64,000 nucleotides of DNA from Rhipicephalus microplus (taxonomy: Eukaryota > Arthropoda > Arachnida > Ixodida > Ixodidae), in NCBI RefSeq assembly GCF_043290135.1, contig NC_134707.1, positions 137,703,319-137,767,318 of the forward strand. The letters run 5' to 3'. A program made the position numbers and the translations under genes. A model generated the notes under the pieces. That model saw nothing but the letters and a program-made list of their open reading frames with translations, was not told the DNA's origin and made no database searches. Within the stretch, counting starts at the first letter, position 1, and each line of letters starts with the position of its first letter. Of the stretch, positions 45,831 through 57,925 are shown piece after piece.

Positions 45831-48800
45831 GTGGAGTTTCTAGTTGAGGAGTTTCAAGTTGTGGAGTTTCTAGTTGTAGATTCTCTAGTTGCGGAGTTTC
45901 TAGTTGTGAAGTTTCCAGTTGCGGAGTTTCTAGTTTTTGGAGTTTCTAGTTGTGGAGTTTCTAGTTGTAGAGTCTCCTGTTGCGGAGTTTCTAGTTGCGG
46001 AGTTTCTAGTTGGGGAGTTTCCAGTTGTGGAGTTTCTAGTTGTGGAGTTTCTATTTGTGCAGTCTCAAGTTGTGGAGTTTGAACTTGTGGAGTTTCAAGT
46101 TGTGGAGTCTATAGTTGTGGTGTTTCTAGTTGTAGATTTTCTAGTTGTGGAGTATCTAGTTGTGGATTTTCCAGTTGTGGAGTTTCTAGTTGTTTAGTTG
46201 CGGAGTCTCTAGTTGTTGAGTTTCTAGTTGTGGAGTCTCTAGTTGTTGAGTTTCAAGTTGTGGAGTCTCTAGATGTGCATTTTCCAGTTGTGGAGTTTCT
46301 AGTTGTTGAGTTGCGGAGTCTCTAGTTGTTGAGTTTCAAGTTGTGGAGTTTGTAGTTGTGGAGTCTCAAGTTGTGGAGTCTAAAGTTGTGGAGTTTCAAG
46401 TTGTGAAGTCTCTAGTTGTGGAGTTTCTAGTTACAGAGTATCTAGTTGTGGAGTTTCCAGTTGTGGAATTTCTAGATGTGGAGTTGCGGAGTCTCTGGTT
46501 GTGGAGTTTCTAGTTGTGGAGTTTCTAGTTGTGGAGTTTCGATTTGTGGAGTCTCTAGTTGTGGAGTTTCTAGTTGTGTATTTTCCAGTTGTGGAGTATC
46601 TAGTTGTGGAGTTTCCAGTTGTGAAGTATCTAGTTGTGGAGTTTCCAGTTGTGGAGTATCTAGTTGTGGAGTTTTAGGTTGTGGAGTTTCTAGTTGCGGA
46701 GTTTCTAGTTGCGGAGTTTTTAATAGTGGAGTTTCTAGTTGTGAAGTTTGCAGTTGCGGAGTCTCAAGTGATGGAGTTTCCAGTTGTGGAGTTCTTAGTT
46801 GTGGAGTTTCTAGTTGTTGAGTTTCTAGTTGTGAAGTCTCTAGTTTTGCAGTTTCTAGTTGTGGAGTTTCTAGATAATGAATTTCTAGTTGCCGAGTCTG
46901 TATTTGTGGAGTTTGAAGTTGTGGAGTTTCTAGTTGCGAAGTTTCTAGTTGTGGAGTCTCTAGTTGCGGAGTTTCTAGTTGCAGAGTTTCTAGTTGTGGA
47001 GTTTCTGGTTGTGGAGTTTCTAGTTGAGGAGTTTCAAGTTGTGGAGTTTCTAGTTGTGGAGTCTCTAGTTGCGGAGTTTCTAGTTGTGAAGTTTCTAGTT
47101 GTGGAGTTTCTAGTTGTGGAGTTTATAGTTTTGGAGTTTCTAGTAGTAGAGTCTCCTGTTGCGGAGTTTCTAGTTGCGGAGTTTCCAGTTGGGGAGTTTC
47201 CAGTTGTGGAGGTTCTAGTTGTGGAGTTTCTAGTTGTGGAGTCTCAAGTTGTGGAGTTTAAACTTGTGGAGTTTCTAGTTGTAGATTTTCTAGTTGTGGA
47301 GTATCTAGTTGTGGATTTTCCAGTTGTGGAGTTTCTAGTTGTTGAGTTGCGGAGTCTCTAGTTGTTGAGTTTCTAGTTGCAGAGTCTCTAGTTGTGGAGT
47401 TTCAAGTTGTGGAGTCTCTAGATGTGGAGTTTCTAGTTGAAGAGTTTTTTGTTGTGGAGTGTCTAGTTGTGGAGTTTCCAGTTGTGGAGTTTCGAGGTTT
47501 GGAATTTCTAGTTACAGAGTCTCTAGTTGTGGAGCTTCAAGTTGTGGATTCTCTAGTTGTGGAGTTTCTAGTTGCCGAGTTTCCAGTTGTAAAGTATCTA
47601 GTAGTGGAGTTTCCAGTTGTGGAGTCCCTAGTTGTGGAGTTTCTAGTTGCGGAGTCTCAAGCTATGGAGTTTCAAGTTGTGGAGTTTCTAGTGGTGAAGT
47701 TGCGGAGTCTCTTGTTGTGGAGTTTTTAGTTCTGGAGTTTCTAGTTGTGGAGTTTCGAGTTGTGGAGTCTCTAGTTGTGGAGTTTCTAGTTGTGGAATTT
47801 TGAGTTGTGGAGTTTCTAGTTGTGGAGTTTCAAGTTGTGGAGTCTCTAGATGTGGAGTTTCTAGTTGTGGAGTTTCTAGTTGTGGAGTTTCTAGTTGTGG
47901 AGTTTCTAGTTGTGGAGTTTCCAGTTGTGGAGTTTCTAGACATAAAATTTCTTGTAGCCGAGTCTCTATTTTTGGAGCTTGTAGTTGTGGAGTTTCTAGT
48001 TGTTGAGTTTCTAGTTGTGGAGTCACTAGTTGCAGAGTTTCTGGTTGTGGAGTTTCTAGTTGTGGAGTTTCAAGTTGTGGAGTTTCTAGTTGTGGAGTCT
48101 CAAGTTGTGGAGTCTAAAGTTGTGGAGTTTCAAGTTGTGGAGTCTCTAGTTGTGGAGTTTCTAGTTGCAGAGTATCTAGTTGTGGAGTTTCCAGTTGTGG
48201 AAATTCTAGATGTGGAGTTGCGGAGTCTCTGGTTGTGGAGTTTCTAGTTGTGGAGTTTCTAGTTGTGGAGTTTCGAGTTGTGAAGTATCTAGTTGTGGAG
48301 TTTCCAGTTGTGGAGTATCTAGTTCTGGAGTTTTAGGTTATGGAGTTTCTAGTTGCGGAGTTTCTAGTTGCGGAGTTTTTAATAGTGGAGTTTCTAGTTG
48401 TGAAGTTTCAAGTTGCGGAGTCTCAAGTGATGGAGTTTCCAGTTGTGGAGTTCTTAGTTGTGGAGTTTCTAGTTGTTGAGTTTCTAGTTGTGAAGTCTCT
48501 AGTTTTGCAGTTTCTAGTTGCGGAGTTTCTAGATAATGAATTTCTAGTTGCCGAGTCTGTATTTGTGGAGTTTGAAGTTGTGGAGTTTCTAGTTGTGAAG
48601 TTTCTAGTTGTGGAGTCTCTAGTTGCGGAGTTTCTAGTTGCAGAGTTTCTAGTTGTGGAGTTTCTGGTTGTGGAGTTTCTAGTTGAGGAGTTTCAAGTTG
48701 TGGAGTTTCTAGTTGTGGAGTCTCTAGTTGCGGAGTTTCTAGTTGTGAAGTTTCTAGTTGTGTAGTTTCTAGCTGCGGTGTTTCTAGTTGCGGAGTTTCT

Positions 48801-49969
48801 ATTTGTGGAGTATCTAGCTGCGGAGTTTCTAGTTGCAGAGCCTCTAGTAGTGGAGTTTCTAGTTGTGGAGTTTCTATTTCTGCAGTCTCAAGTTGTGGAG
48901 TCTATAGTTGTGGTGTTTCTAGTTGTAGATTTTCTAGTTGTGGAGTATCTAGTTGTGGATTTTCCAGTTGTGGAGTTTCTAGTTGTTTAGTTGCGGAGTC
49001 TGTAGTTGTTGAGTTTCTAGTTGCAGAGTCTCTAGTTGTGGATTTTCCAGTTGTGGAGTTTCTAGTTGTTGAGTTGCGGAGTCTCTAGTTGTTGAGTTTC
49101 TAGTTGCAGAGTCTCTAGTTGTGGAGTTTCAAGTTGTGGAGTCTCTAGATGTGGAGTTTCTAGTTGTCGAGTTTCCAGTTGTGGAGTATCTAGTAGTGGA
49201 GTTTCGAGTTGTGGAGTTTCTAGTTGTGGAGTTTCTAGTTGTCGAGTCCCTAGTTGTGGAGTTTCTAGTTGCGGAGTTTCTAGTTGTGGAGTTTTAAGTT
49301 GTGGAGTCTCAAGCTGGGGAGTTTATAGTTGGTGAGTTTTTAGTGTGGGAGTTTCTAGTTGTTGAGTTTCAAGTTTGAAGTCTCTAGTTGTAGATTCTTT
49401 AGTTGTGGAGTCTCTAGTTTAGGAGTTTCTAGTTGAAGAGTTTTTGTTGTGGAGTGTCTAGTTGTGGAGTTTCGAGTTGTGGAGTTTCTAGTTGCAGAGT
49501 CTCTAGTTGTGGAGCTTCAAGTTGTGGAGTCTCTAGTTGTGGAGTTTCTAGTTGCCGAGTTTCCAGTCGTGAAGTATCTAGTAGTGTAGTTTCCAGTTGT
49601 GGAGTCCCTAGTTTTGGAGTTTCTAGTTGCGGAGTCTCAAGCTGTGGAGTTTCAAGTTGTGGAGTTTCTAGTTGTGGAGTCTCAAGTTGTGGAGTTTAAA
49701 GTTGTGTAGTTTCAAGTTGTGGAGTCTCTAGTTGTGGAGTTTCTAGTTGCAGAGTATCTAGTTGTGGAGTTTCCAGTTGTGGAGTTTCTAGTTGTGAAGT
49801 TGCGGAGTCTCTGGTTGTGGAGTTTTTAGTTGTGGAGTTTCCCTTTGTGGAGTTTCGAGTTGGGGAGTTTCTAGTTGTGGAGTTTCTAGTTGTGGAATTT
49901 TGAGTTGTGGAGTTTCTAGTTGTGGAGTTTCCAGTTGCGGAATCTCAAGCTGTAGATTTTGTTGTTGCG
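44965..49969 (+). repeat. Double HOR unit 19 lacking its middle LM1 (5,005 bp)
   Basis: LM1-A at 44,965, LM2-A at 45,195 and LM2-B at 47,936. The distance to the next LM1 is about twice normal. Compared with 33,390-34,000, about 609 bp including the B-form LM1 is deleted near 47,830. A further 75 bp is lost near 48,280. The A-to-B join is near 46,340 and the B-to-A junction is at 48,757. Confidence 0.86.
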
Positions 49970-52900
49970 TAACTTAAGGTCGTGAGGTTTCAAGTTGTGG
50001 AGTTTCTGGTTGTGGAGTTTCTAGTTGTGGAGTTTCTAGTTGTGGAGTTTCTAGTTGTGGAGTCTCTAGTTGTGTAGTTTCTAGCTGCGGAGTTTCTAGT
50101 TGCGGAGTTTCTATTTGTGAAGTATCTAGCTGCGGATTTTCTAGTTGCAGAGTCTCTAGTTGTGGAGTTTCTAGTTGTGGAGTTTCTAGTTGTGGAGTTA
50201 TAGTTGTGGACTTTCTAGACATGAAATTTCTTGTAGCCGAGTCTCTATTTGTGGAGCTTGTAGTTGTGGAGTTTCTAGTTGTTGAGTTTCTAGTTGTGGA
50301 GTCTGTAGTTGCAGAGTTTCTAGTTGTGGAGTTTCTAGTTGTGGAGTTTCTAGTTGTGGAGTTTCTAGTTGTGAAGTTTCAAGTTGTGGAGTTTCTAGTT
50401 GTGGAGTCTCAAATTGTGGAGTTCAAAGTTGTGGAGTTTCAAGTTGTGGAGTTTCCAGTTGACGAGTATCTAGTTGTGGAGTTTCCAGTTGTGAAGTATC
50501 TAGTTGTGCAGTTTCCAGTTGTGGAGTATCTAGTTGTGTAGTTTTAAGTTGTGGAGTTTCTAGTTGCGGAGTTTTTAATAGAGGAATTTCCAGTTGTGAA
50601 GTTTCAAGTGGCGGAGTCTGAAGTTGTGGAGTTTCCAGTTGTGGAGTTTCTATTTGTTGAGTTTCTAACTGTGAAGTCTCTAGTATTGCAGTTTCTAGTT
50701 GTGGAGTTTCTAGATATGGATATTCTTGTTGCCGAGTCTGTATTTGTGGAGTTTGAAGTTGTGGAGTTTCTAGTTGTGGAGTCTCTAGTTGCGGAGTTTC
50801 TAGTTGCGAACTTTCTAGTTGTGGAGTTTCTGGTTGTGGAGTTTCTAGTTGAGGAGTTTCAAGTTGTGGAGTTTCTAGTTGTAGATTCTCTAGTTGCGGA
50901 GTTTCTAGTTGGGAAGTTTCTAGTTGCGGAGTTTCTAGTTTTTGGAGTTTCTAGTTGTGGAGTTTCTAGTTGTAGAGTCTCCTGTTGCGGAGTTTCTAGT
51001 TGCGGAGTTTCTAGTTGGGGAGTTTCCAGTTGTGGAGTTTCTAGTTGTGGAGTTTCTATTTGTGCAGTCTCAAGTTGTGGAGTTTGAACTTGTGGAGTTT
51101 CAAGTTGTGGAGTCTATAGTTGTGGTGTTTCTAGTTGTAGATTTTCTTGTTGTGGAGTATCTAGTTGTGGATTTTCCAGTTATGGAGTTTCTAGTTGTTT
51201 AGTTGCGGAGTCTCTAGTTGTTGAGTTTCTAGTTGTGGAGTCTCTAGTTGTTGAGTTTCAAGTTGTGGAGTCTCTAGATGTGGATTTTCCAGTTGTGGAG
51301 TTTCTAGTTGTTGAGTTGCGGAGTCTCTAGTTGTTGAGTTTCAAGTTGTGGAGTTTGTAGTTGTGGAGTCTCAAGTTGTGGAGTCTAAAGTTGTGGAGTT
51401 TCAAGTTGTGAAGTCTCTAGTTGTGGAGTTTCTAGTTACAGAGTATCTAGTTGTGTAGTTTCCAGTTGTGGAATTTCTAGATGTGGAGTTGCGGAGTCTC
51501 TGGTTGTGCAGTTTCTAGTTGTGGAGTTTCTAGTTGTGGAGTTTCGAGTTGTGGAGTCTCTAGTTGTGGAGTTTCTAGTTGTGTATTTTCCAGTTGTGGA
51601 GTATCTAGTTGTGGAGTTTCCAGTTGTGAAGTATCTAGTTGTGGAGTTTCCAGTTGTGGAGTTCTTAGTTGTGGAGTTTCTAGTTGTTGAGTTTCTAGTT
51701 GTGAAGTCTCTAGTTTTGCAGTTTCTAGTTGTGGAGTTTCTAGATAATGAATTTCTAGTTGCCGAGTCTGTTTTTGTGGAGTTTGAAGTTGTGGAGTTTC
51801 TAGTTGCGAAGTTTCTAGTTGTGGAGTCTCTAGTTGCGGAGTTTCTAGTTGCAGAGTTTCTAGTTGTGGAGTTTATAGTTTTGGAGTTTCTAGTAGTCGA
51901 GTCTCCTGTTGCGGAGTTTCTAGTTGCGGAGTTTCTAGTTGGGGAGTTTCCAGTTGTGGAGGTTCTAGTTGTGGAGTTTCTAGTTGTGGAGTCTCAAGTT
52001 GTGGAGTTTAAACTTGTGGAGTTTCTAGTTGTAGATTTTCTAGTTGTGGAGTATCTAGTTGTGGATTTTCCAGTTGTGGAGTTTCTAGTTGTTGAGTTGC
52101 GGAGTCTCTAGTTGTTGAGTTTCTAGTTGCAGAGTCTCTAGTTGTGGAGTTTCAAGTTGTGGAGTCTCTAGATGTGGAGTTTCTAGTTGTGAAGTTTCTA
52201 GTTGTGGAGTTTCTAGTTGTGGAGTTTATAGTTTTGGAGTTTCTAGTAGTAGAGTCTCCTGTTGCGGAGTTTCTAGTTGCGGAGTTTCTAGTTGGGGAGT
52301 TTCCAGTTGTGGAGGTTCAAGTTGTGGAGTTTCTAGTTGTGGAGTCTCAAGTTGTGGAGTTTAAACTTGTGGAGTTTCTAGTTGTAGATTTTCTAGTTGT
52401 GGAGTATCTAGTTGTGGATTTTCCAGTTGTGGAGTTTCTAGTTGTTGAGTTGCGGAGTCTCTAGTTGTTGAGTTTCTAGTTGCAGAGTCTCTAGTTGTGG
52501 AGTTTCAAGTTGTGGAGTCTCTAGATGTGGAGTTTCTAGTTGAAGAGTTTTTTGTTGTGGAGTGTCTAGTTGTGGAGTTTCCAGTTGTGGAGTTTCGAGG
52601 TTTGGAATATCTAGTTACAGAGTCTCTAGTTGTGGAGCTTCAAGTTGTGGATTCTCTAGTTGTGGAGTTACTAGTTGCCGAGTTTCCAGTTGTAAAGTAT
52701 CTAGTAGTGGAGTTTCCAGTTGTGGAGTCCTTAGTTGTGGAGTTTCTAGTTGCGGAGTCTCAAGCTATGGAGTTTCAAGTTGTGGAGTTTCTAGTGGTGA
52801 AGTTGCGGAGTCTCTTGTTGTGGAGTTTTTAGTTCTGGAGTTTCTAGTTGTGGAGTTTCGAGTTGTGGAGTCTCTAGTTGTGGAGTTTCTAGTTGTGGAA

Positions 52901-52972
52901 TTTTGAGTTGTGGAGTTTCTAGTTGTGGAGTTTCTAGTTGCGGAATCTCTAGCTGTGGATTTTCTAGTTGCG
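49970..52972 (+). repeat. Composite A-to-B HOR unit 20 (3,003 bp)
   Basis: LM1-A at 49,970 and LM2-A at 50,215. The A-to-B join is near 51,340, followed by a deletion near 51,660 that removes the GGTTGTGG and GTGATGG monomers found in other B copies. It holds the duplication at offset 353 (about 51,853-52,491). It is the counterpart of unit 16. Confidence 0.86.
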
Positions 52973-55652
52973 TAACTTAAGGTCGTGAGGTTTCAAGTTG
53001 TGGAGTTTCTAGTTGTGGAGTTTCTAGTTGTGGAGTTTCTAGTTGTGGAGTTTCTAGTTGTGGAGTCTCTAGTTGCGGAGTTTCTAGTTGCGGACTTTCT
53101 AGTTGTGGAGTTTCTGGTTGTGGAGTTTCTAGTTGAGGAAATTCAAGTTGTGGAGTTTCTAGTTGTAGATTCTCTAGTTGTGGAGTTTCTAGTTGTGAAG
53201 TTTCTAGTTGCGGAGTTTCTAGTTTTTGGAGTTTCTAGTTGTGGAGTTTCTAGTTGTAGAGTCTCCTGTTGCGGAGTTTCTAGTTGCGGAGTTTCTAGTT
53301 GGGGAGTTTCCAGTTGTGGGGTTTCTAGTTGTGGAGTTTCTATTTGTGCAGTCTCAAGTTGTGGAGTTTGAACTTGTGGAGTTTCAAGTTGTGGAGTCTA
53401 TAGTTGTGGTGTTTCTAGTTGTAGATTTTCTAGTTGTGGAGTATCTAGTTGTGGATTTTCCAGTTGTGGAGTTTCTAGTTTTTGAGTTGCGGAGTCTCTA
53501 GTTGTTGAGTTTCTAGTTGCAGAGTCTCTAGTTGTGGAGTTTCAAGTTGTGGAGTCTCTAGATGTGGAGTTTGTAGTTGTGGAGTTTCTAGTTGTGGAGT
53601 TTCTAGTTGTGGAGTTTCCAGTTGTGGAGTTTCCAGTTGTGGAGTTTCTAGACATAAAATTTCTTGTAGCCGAGTCTCTATTTTTGGAGCTTGTAGTTGT
53701 GGAGTTTCTAGTTGTTGAGTTTCTAGTTGTGGAGTCACTAGTTGCAGAGTTTCTGGTTGTGGAGTTTCTAGTTGTGGAGTTTCAAGTTGTGGAGTTTCTA
53801 GTTGTGGAGTCTCAAGTTGTGGAGTCTAAAGTTGTGGAGTTTCAAGTTGTGGAGTCTCTAGTTGTGGAGTTTCTAGTTGCAGAGTATCTAGTTGTGGAGT
53901 TTCCAGTTGTGGAAATTCTAGATGTGGAGTTGCGGAGTCTCTGGTTGTGGAGTTTCTAGTTGTCAAGTTTCTAGTTGTGGAGTTTCGAGTTGTGGAGTCT
54001 CTAGTTGTGGAGTTTCTAGTTGTGGATTTTCCAGTTGTGGAGTATCTAGTTGCGGAGTTTCCAGTTGTGAAGTATCTAGTTGTGGAGTTTCCAGTTGTGG
54101 AGTATCTAGTTGTGGAGTTTTAGGTTGTGGAGTTTCTAGTTGCGGAGTTTCTAGTTGCGGAGTTTTTAATAGTGGAGTTTCTAGTTGTGAAGTTTCAAGT
54201 TGCGGAGTCTCAAGTGATGGAGTTTCCAGTTGTGGAGTTCTTAGTTGTGGAGTTTCTAGTTGTTGAGTTTCTAGTTGTGAAGTCTCTAGTTTTGCAGTTT
54301 CTAGTTGTGGAGTTTCTAGATAATGAATTTCTAGTTGCCGAGTCTGTATTTGTGGAGTTTGAAGTTGTGGAGTTTCTAGTTGTGAAGTTTCTAGTTGTGG
54401 AGTCTCTAGTTGCGGAGTTTCTAGTTGCAGAGTTTCTAGTTGTGGAGTTTCTGGTTGTGGAGTTTCTAGTTGAGGAGTTTCAAGTTGTGGAGTTTCTAGT
54501 TGTGGAGTTTCTAGTTGCAGAGTCTCTAGTAGTGGAGTTTCTAGTTGTGGAGTTTCTATTTGTGCAGTCTCAAGTTGTGGAGTCTATAGTTGTGGTGTTT
54601 CTAGTTGTAGATTTTCTAGTTGTGGAGTATCTAGTTGTGGATTTTCCAGTTGTGGAGTTTCTAGTTGTTTAGTTGCGGAGTCTCTAGTTGTTGAGTTTCT
54701 AGTTGCAGAGTCTCTAGTTGTGGAGTTTCAAGTTGTGGAGTCTCTAGTTGTGGATTTTCCAGTTGTGGAGTTTCTAGTTGTTGAGTTGCGGAGTCTCTAG
54801 TTGTTGAGTTTCTAGTTGCAGAGTCTCTAGTTGTGGAGTTTCAAGTTGTGGAGTCTCTAGATGTGGAGTTTCTAGTTGTCGAGTTTCCAGTTGTGGAGTA
54901 TCTAGTAGTGGAGTTTCGAGTTGTGGAGTTTCTAGTTGTGGAGTTTCTAGTTGTCGAGTCCCTAGTTGTGGAGTTTCTAGTTGCGGAGTTTCTACATGTG
55001 GAGTTTTAAGTTGTGGAGTCTCAAGCTGGGGAGTTTATAGTTGGTGAGTTTTTAGTGTGGGAGTTTCTAGTTGTTGAGTTTCAAGTTTGAAGTCTCTAGT
55101 TGTAGATTCTTTAGTTGTGGAGTCTCTAGTTTAGGAGTTTCTAGTTGAAGAGTTTTTTGTTGTGGAGTGTCTAGTTGTGGAGTTTCGAGTTGTGGAGTTT
55201 CGAGTTGTGGAGTTTCTAGTTGCAGAGTCTCTAGTTGTGGAGCTTCAAGTTGTGGAGTCTCTAGTTGTGGAGTTTCTAGTTGCCGAGTTTCCAGTCGTGA
55301 AGTATCTTGTAGTGGAGTTTCCAGTTGTGGAGTCCCTAGTTGTGGAGTTTCTAGTTGTGGAGTCTCAAGTTGTGGAGTTTAAAGTTGTGTAGTTTCAAGT
55401 TGTGGAGTCTCTAGTTGTGGAGTTTCTAGTTGCAGAGTATCTAGTTGTGGAGTTTCCAGTTGTGGAGTTTCTAGTTGTGAAGTTGCGGAGTCTCTGGTTG
55501 TGGAGTTTTTAGTTGTGGAGTTTCCCTTTGTGGAGTTTCGAGTTGGGGAGTTTCTAGTTGTGGAGTTTCTAGTTGTGGAATTTTGAGTTGTGGAGTTTCT
55601 AGTTGTGGAGTTTCTAGTTGCGGAATCTCAAGCTGTAGATTTTGTTGTTGCG
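52973..55652 (+). repeat. Composite B-to-A HOR unit 21 (2,680 bp)
   Basis: LM1-B at 52,973 and LM2-B at 53,648. The B-to-A transition near 54,500 lacks the GTGTAG / GCTGCGGTG monomers of the other junctions and keeps only the GCAGAGTCTCTAGTAGTGG end (about 54,508). This looks like a deletion inside that junction. It is the last B part before a run of family A units. Confidence 0.85.
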
Positions 55653-57925
55653 TAACTTAAGGTCGTGAGGTTTCAAGTTGTGGAGTTTCTGGTTGTGGAG
55701 TTTCTAGTTGTGGAGTTTCTAGTTGTGGAGTTTCTAGTTGTGGAGTCTCTAGTTGTGTAGTTTCTAGCTGCGGAGTTTCTAGTTGCGGAGTTTCTATTTG
55801 TGAAGTATCTAGCTGCGGATTTTCTAGTTGCAGAGTCTCTAGTTGTGGAGTTTCTAGTTGTGGAGTTTCTAGTTGTGGAGTTATAGTTGTGGACTTTGTA
55901 GACATGAAATTTCTTGTAGCCGAGTCTCTATTTGTGGAGCTTGTAGTTGTGGAGTTTCTAGTTGTTGAGTTTCTAGTTGTGGAGTCTGTAGTTGCAGAGT
56001 TTCTAGTTGTGGAGTTTCTAGTTGTGGAGTTTCTAGTTGTGGAGTTTCTAGTTGTGAAGTTTCAAGTTGTGGAGTTTCTAGTTGTGGAGTCTCAAATTGT
56101 GGAGTTCAAAGTTGTGGAGTTTCAAGTTGTGGAGTTTCCAGTTGACGAGTATCTAGTTGTGGAGTTTCCAGTTGTGAAGTATCTAGTTGTGCAATTTCCA
56201 GTTGTGGAGTATCTAGTTGTGTAGTTTTAAGTTGTGGAGTTTCTAGTTGCGGAGTTTTTAATAGAGGAATTTCTAGTTGTGAAGTTTCAAGTGGCGGAGT
56301 CTGAAGTTGTGGAGTTTCCAGTTGTGGAGTTTTTAGTTGTGGAGTTTCTATTTGTTGAGTTTCTAACCGTGAAGTCTCTAGTATTGCAGTTTCTAGTTGT
56401 GGAGTTTCTAGATATGGATATTCTTGTTGCCGAGTCTGTATTTGTGGAGTTTGAAGTTGTGGAGTTTCTAGTTGTGGAGTCTCTAGTTGCGGAGTTTCTA
56501 GTTGCGAACTTTCTAGTTGTGGAGTTTCTGGTTGTGGAGTTTCTAGTTGAGGAGTTTCAAGTTGTGGAGTTTCTAGTTGTAGATTCTCTAGTTGCGGAGT
56601 TTCTAGTTGTGAAGTTTCTAGTTGCAGAGTTTCTAGTTTTTGGAGTTTCTAGTTGTGGAGTTTCTAGTTGTAGAGTCTCCTGTTGCGGAGTTTCTAGTTG
56701 CGGAGTTTCTAGTTGGGGAGTTTCCAGTTGTGGAGTTTCTAGTTGTGGAGTTTCTATTTGTGCAGTCTCAAGTTGTGGAGTTTGAACTTGTGGAGTTTCA
56801 AGTTGTGGAGTCTATAGTTGTGGTGTTTCTAGTTGTAGATTTTCTAGTTGTGGAGTATCTAGTTGTGGATTTTCCAGTTGTGGAGTTTCTAGTTGTTTAG
56901 TTGCGGAGTCTCTAGTTGTTGAGTTTCTAGTTGTGGAGTCTCTAGTTGTTGAGTTTCAAGTTGTGGAGTCTCTAGATGTGAATTTTCCAGTTGTGGAGTT
57001 TCTAGTTGTTGAGTTGCGGAGTCTCTAGTTGTTGAGTTTCTAGTTGCAGAGTCTCTAGTTGTGGAGTTTCCAGTTGTGGAGTCTCTAGATGTGGAGTTTC
57101 TAGTTGTCGAGTTTCCAGTTGTGGAGTATCTGGTAGTGGAGTTTCGAGTTGTGGAGTTTCTAGTTGTGGAGTTTCTAGTTGTCGAGTCCCTAGTTGTGGA
57201 GTTTCTAGTTGCGGAGTTTCTAGTTGTGGAGTTTCAAGTTGTGGAGTCTCAAGCTGGGGAGTTTCTAGTTGTTGAGTTTTTAGTGTGGGAGTTTCTAGTT
57301 GTTGAGTTTCAAGTTTGAAGTCTCTAGTTGTAGATTCTCTAGTTGTGGGGTCTCTAGTTTAGGAGTTTCTAGTTGAAGAGTTTTTTGTTGTGGAGTGTCT
57401 AGTTGTGGAGTTTCGAGTTGTGGAGTTTCGAGTTGTGGAGTTTCTAGTTGCAGAGTCTCTAGTTGTGGAGCTTCAAGTTGTGGAGTCTCTAGTTGTGGAG
57501 TTTCTAGTTGCCGAGTTTCCAGTTGTGAAGTATCTAGTAGTGGAGTTTCCAGTTGTGGAGTCCCTAGTTTTGGAGTTTCTAGTTGCGGAGTCTCAAGCTG
57601 TGGAGTTTCAAGTTGTGGAGTTTCTAGTTGTGGAGTCTCAAGTTGTGGAGTTTAAAGTTGTGGAGTTTCAAGTTGTGGAGTCTCTAGTTGTGGAGTTTCT
57701 AGTTGCAGAGTATCTAGTTGTGGAGTTTCCAGTTGTGGAGTTTCTAGTTGTGAAGTTGCGGAGTCTCTGGTTGTGGAGTTTTTAGTTGTGGAGTTTCCCT
57801 TTGTGGAGTTTCGAGTTGGGGAGTTTCTAGTTGTGGAGTTTCTAGTTGTGGAATTTTGAGTTGTGGAGTTTCTAGTTGTGGAGTTTCTAGTTGCGGAATC
57901 TCAAGCTGTAGATTTTGTTGTTGCG
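55653..57925 (+). repeat. Family A HOR unit 22 (2,273 bp)
   Basis: LM1-A at 55,653. LM2 at 55,898 is altered to GTAGACATG, the only copy with a G in place of the first C. Single-copy substitutions include CTAACCGTG near 56,363 and GTGAATTTTCC near 56,980. Confidence 0.87.

Larger units (their letters stand above)
28315..53220 (+). repeat. Block of about 11 kb copied about 14 kb downstream
   Basis: About 28,315-39,500 corresponds in order to about 42,735-53,220. The offset steps from 14,420 to 14,435, then 13,826, 13,751, 13,736, 13,826 and 13,706, each step explained by a visible monomer-scale or larger indel. Shared rare variants, such as GCAGAGCCTC, the T6-to-T5 deletion and the duplication at offset 353, show common descent rather than general family similarity. 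Confidence 0.82.
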
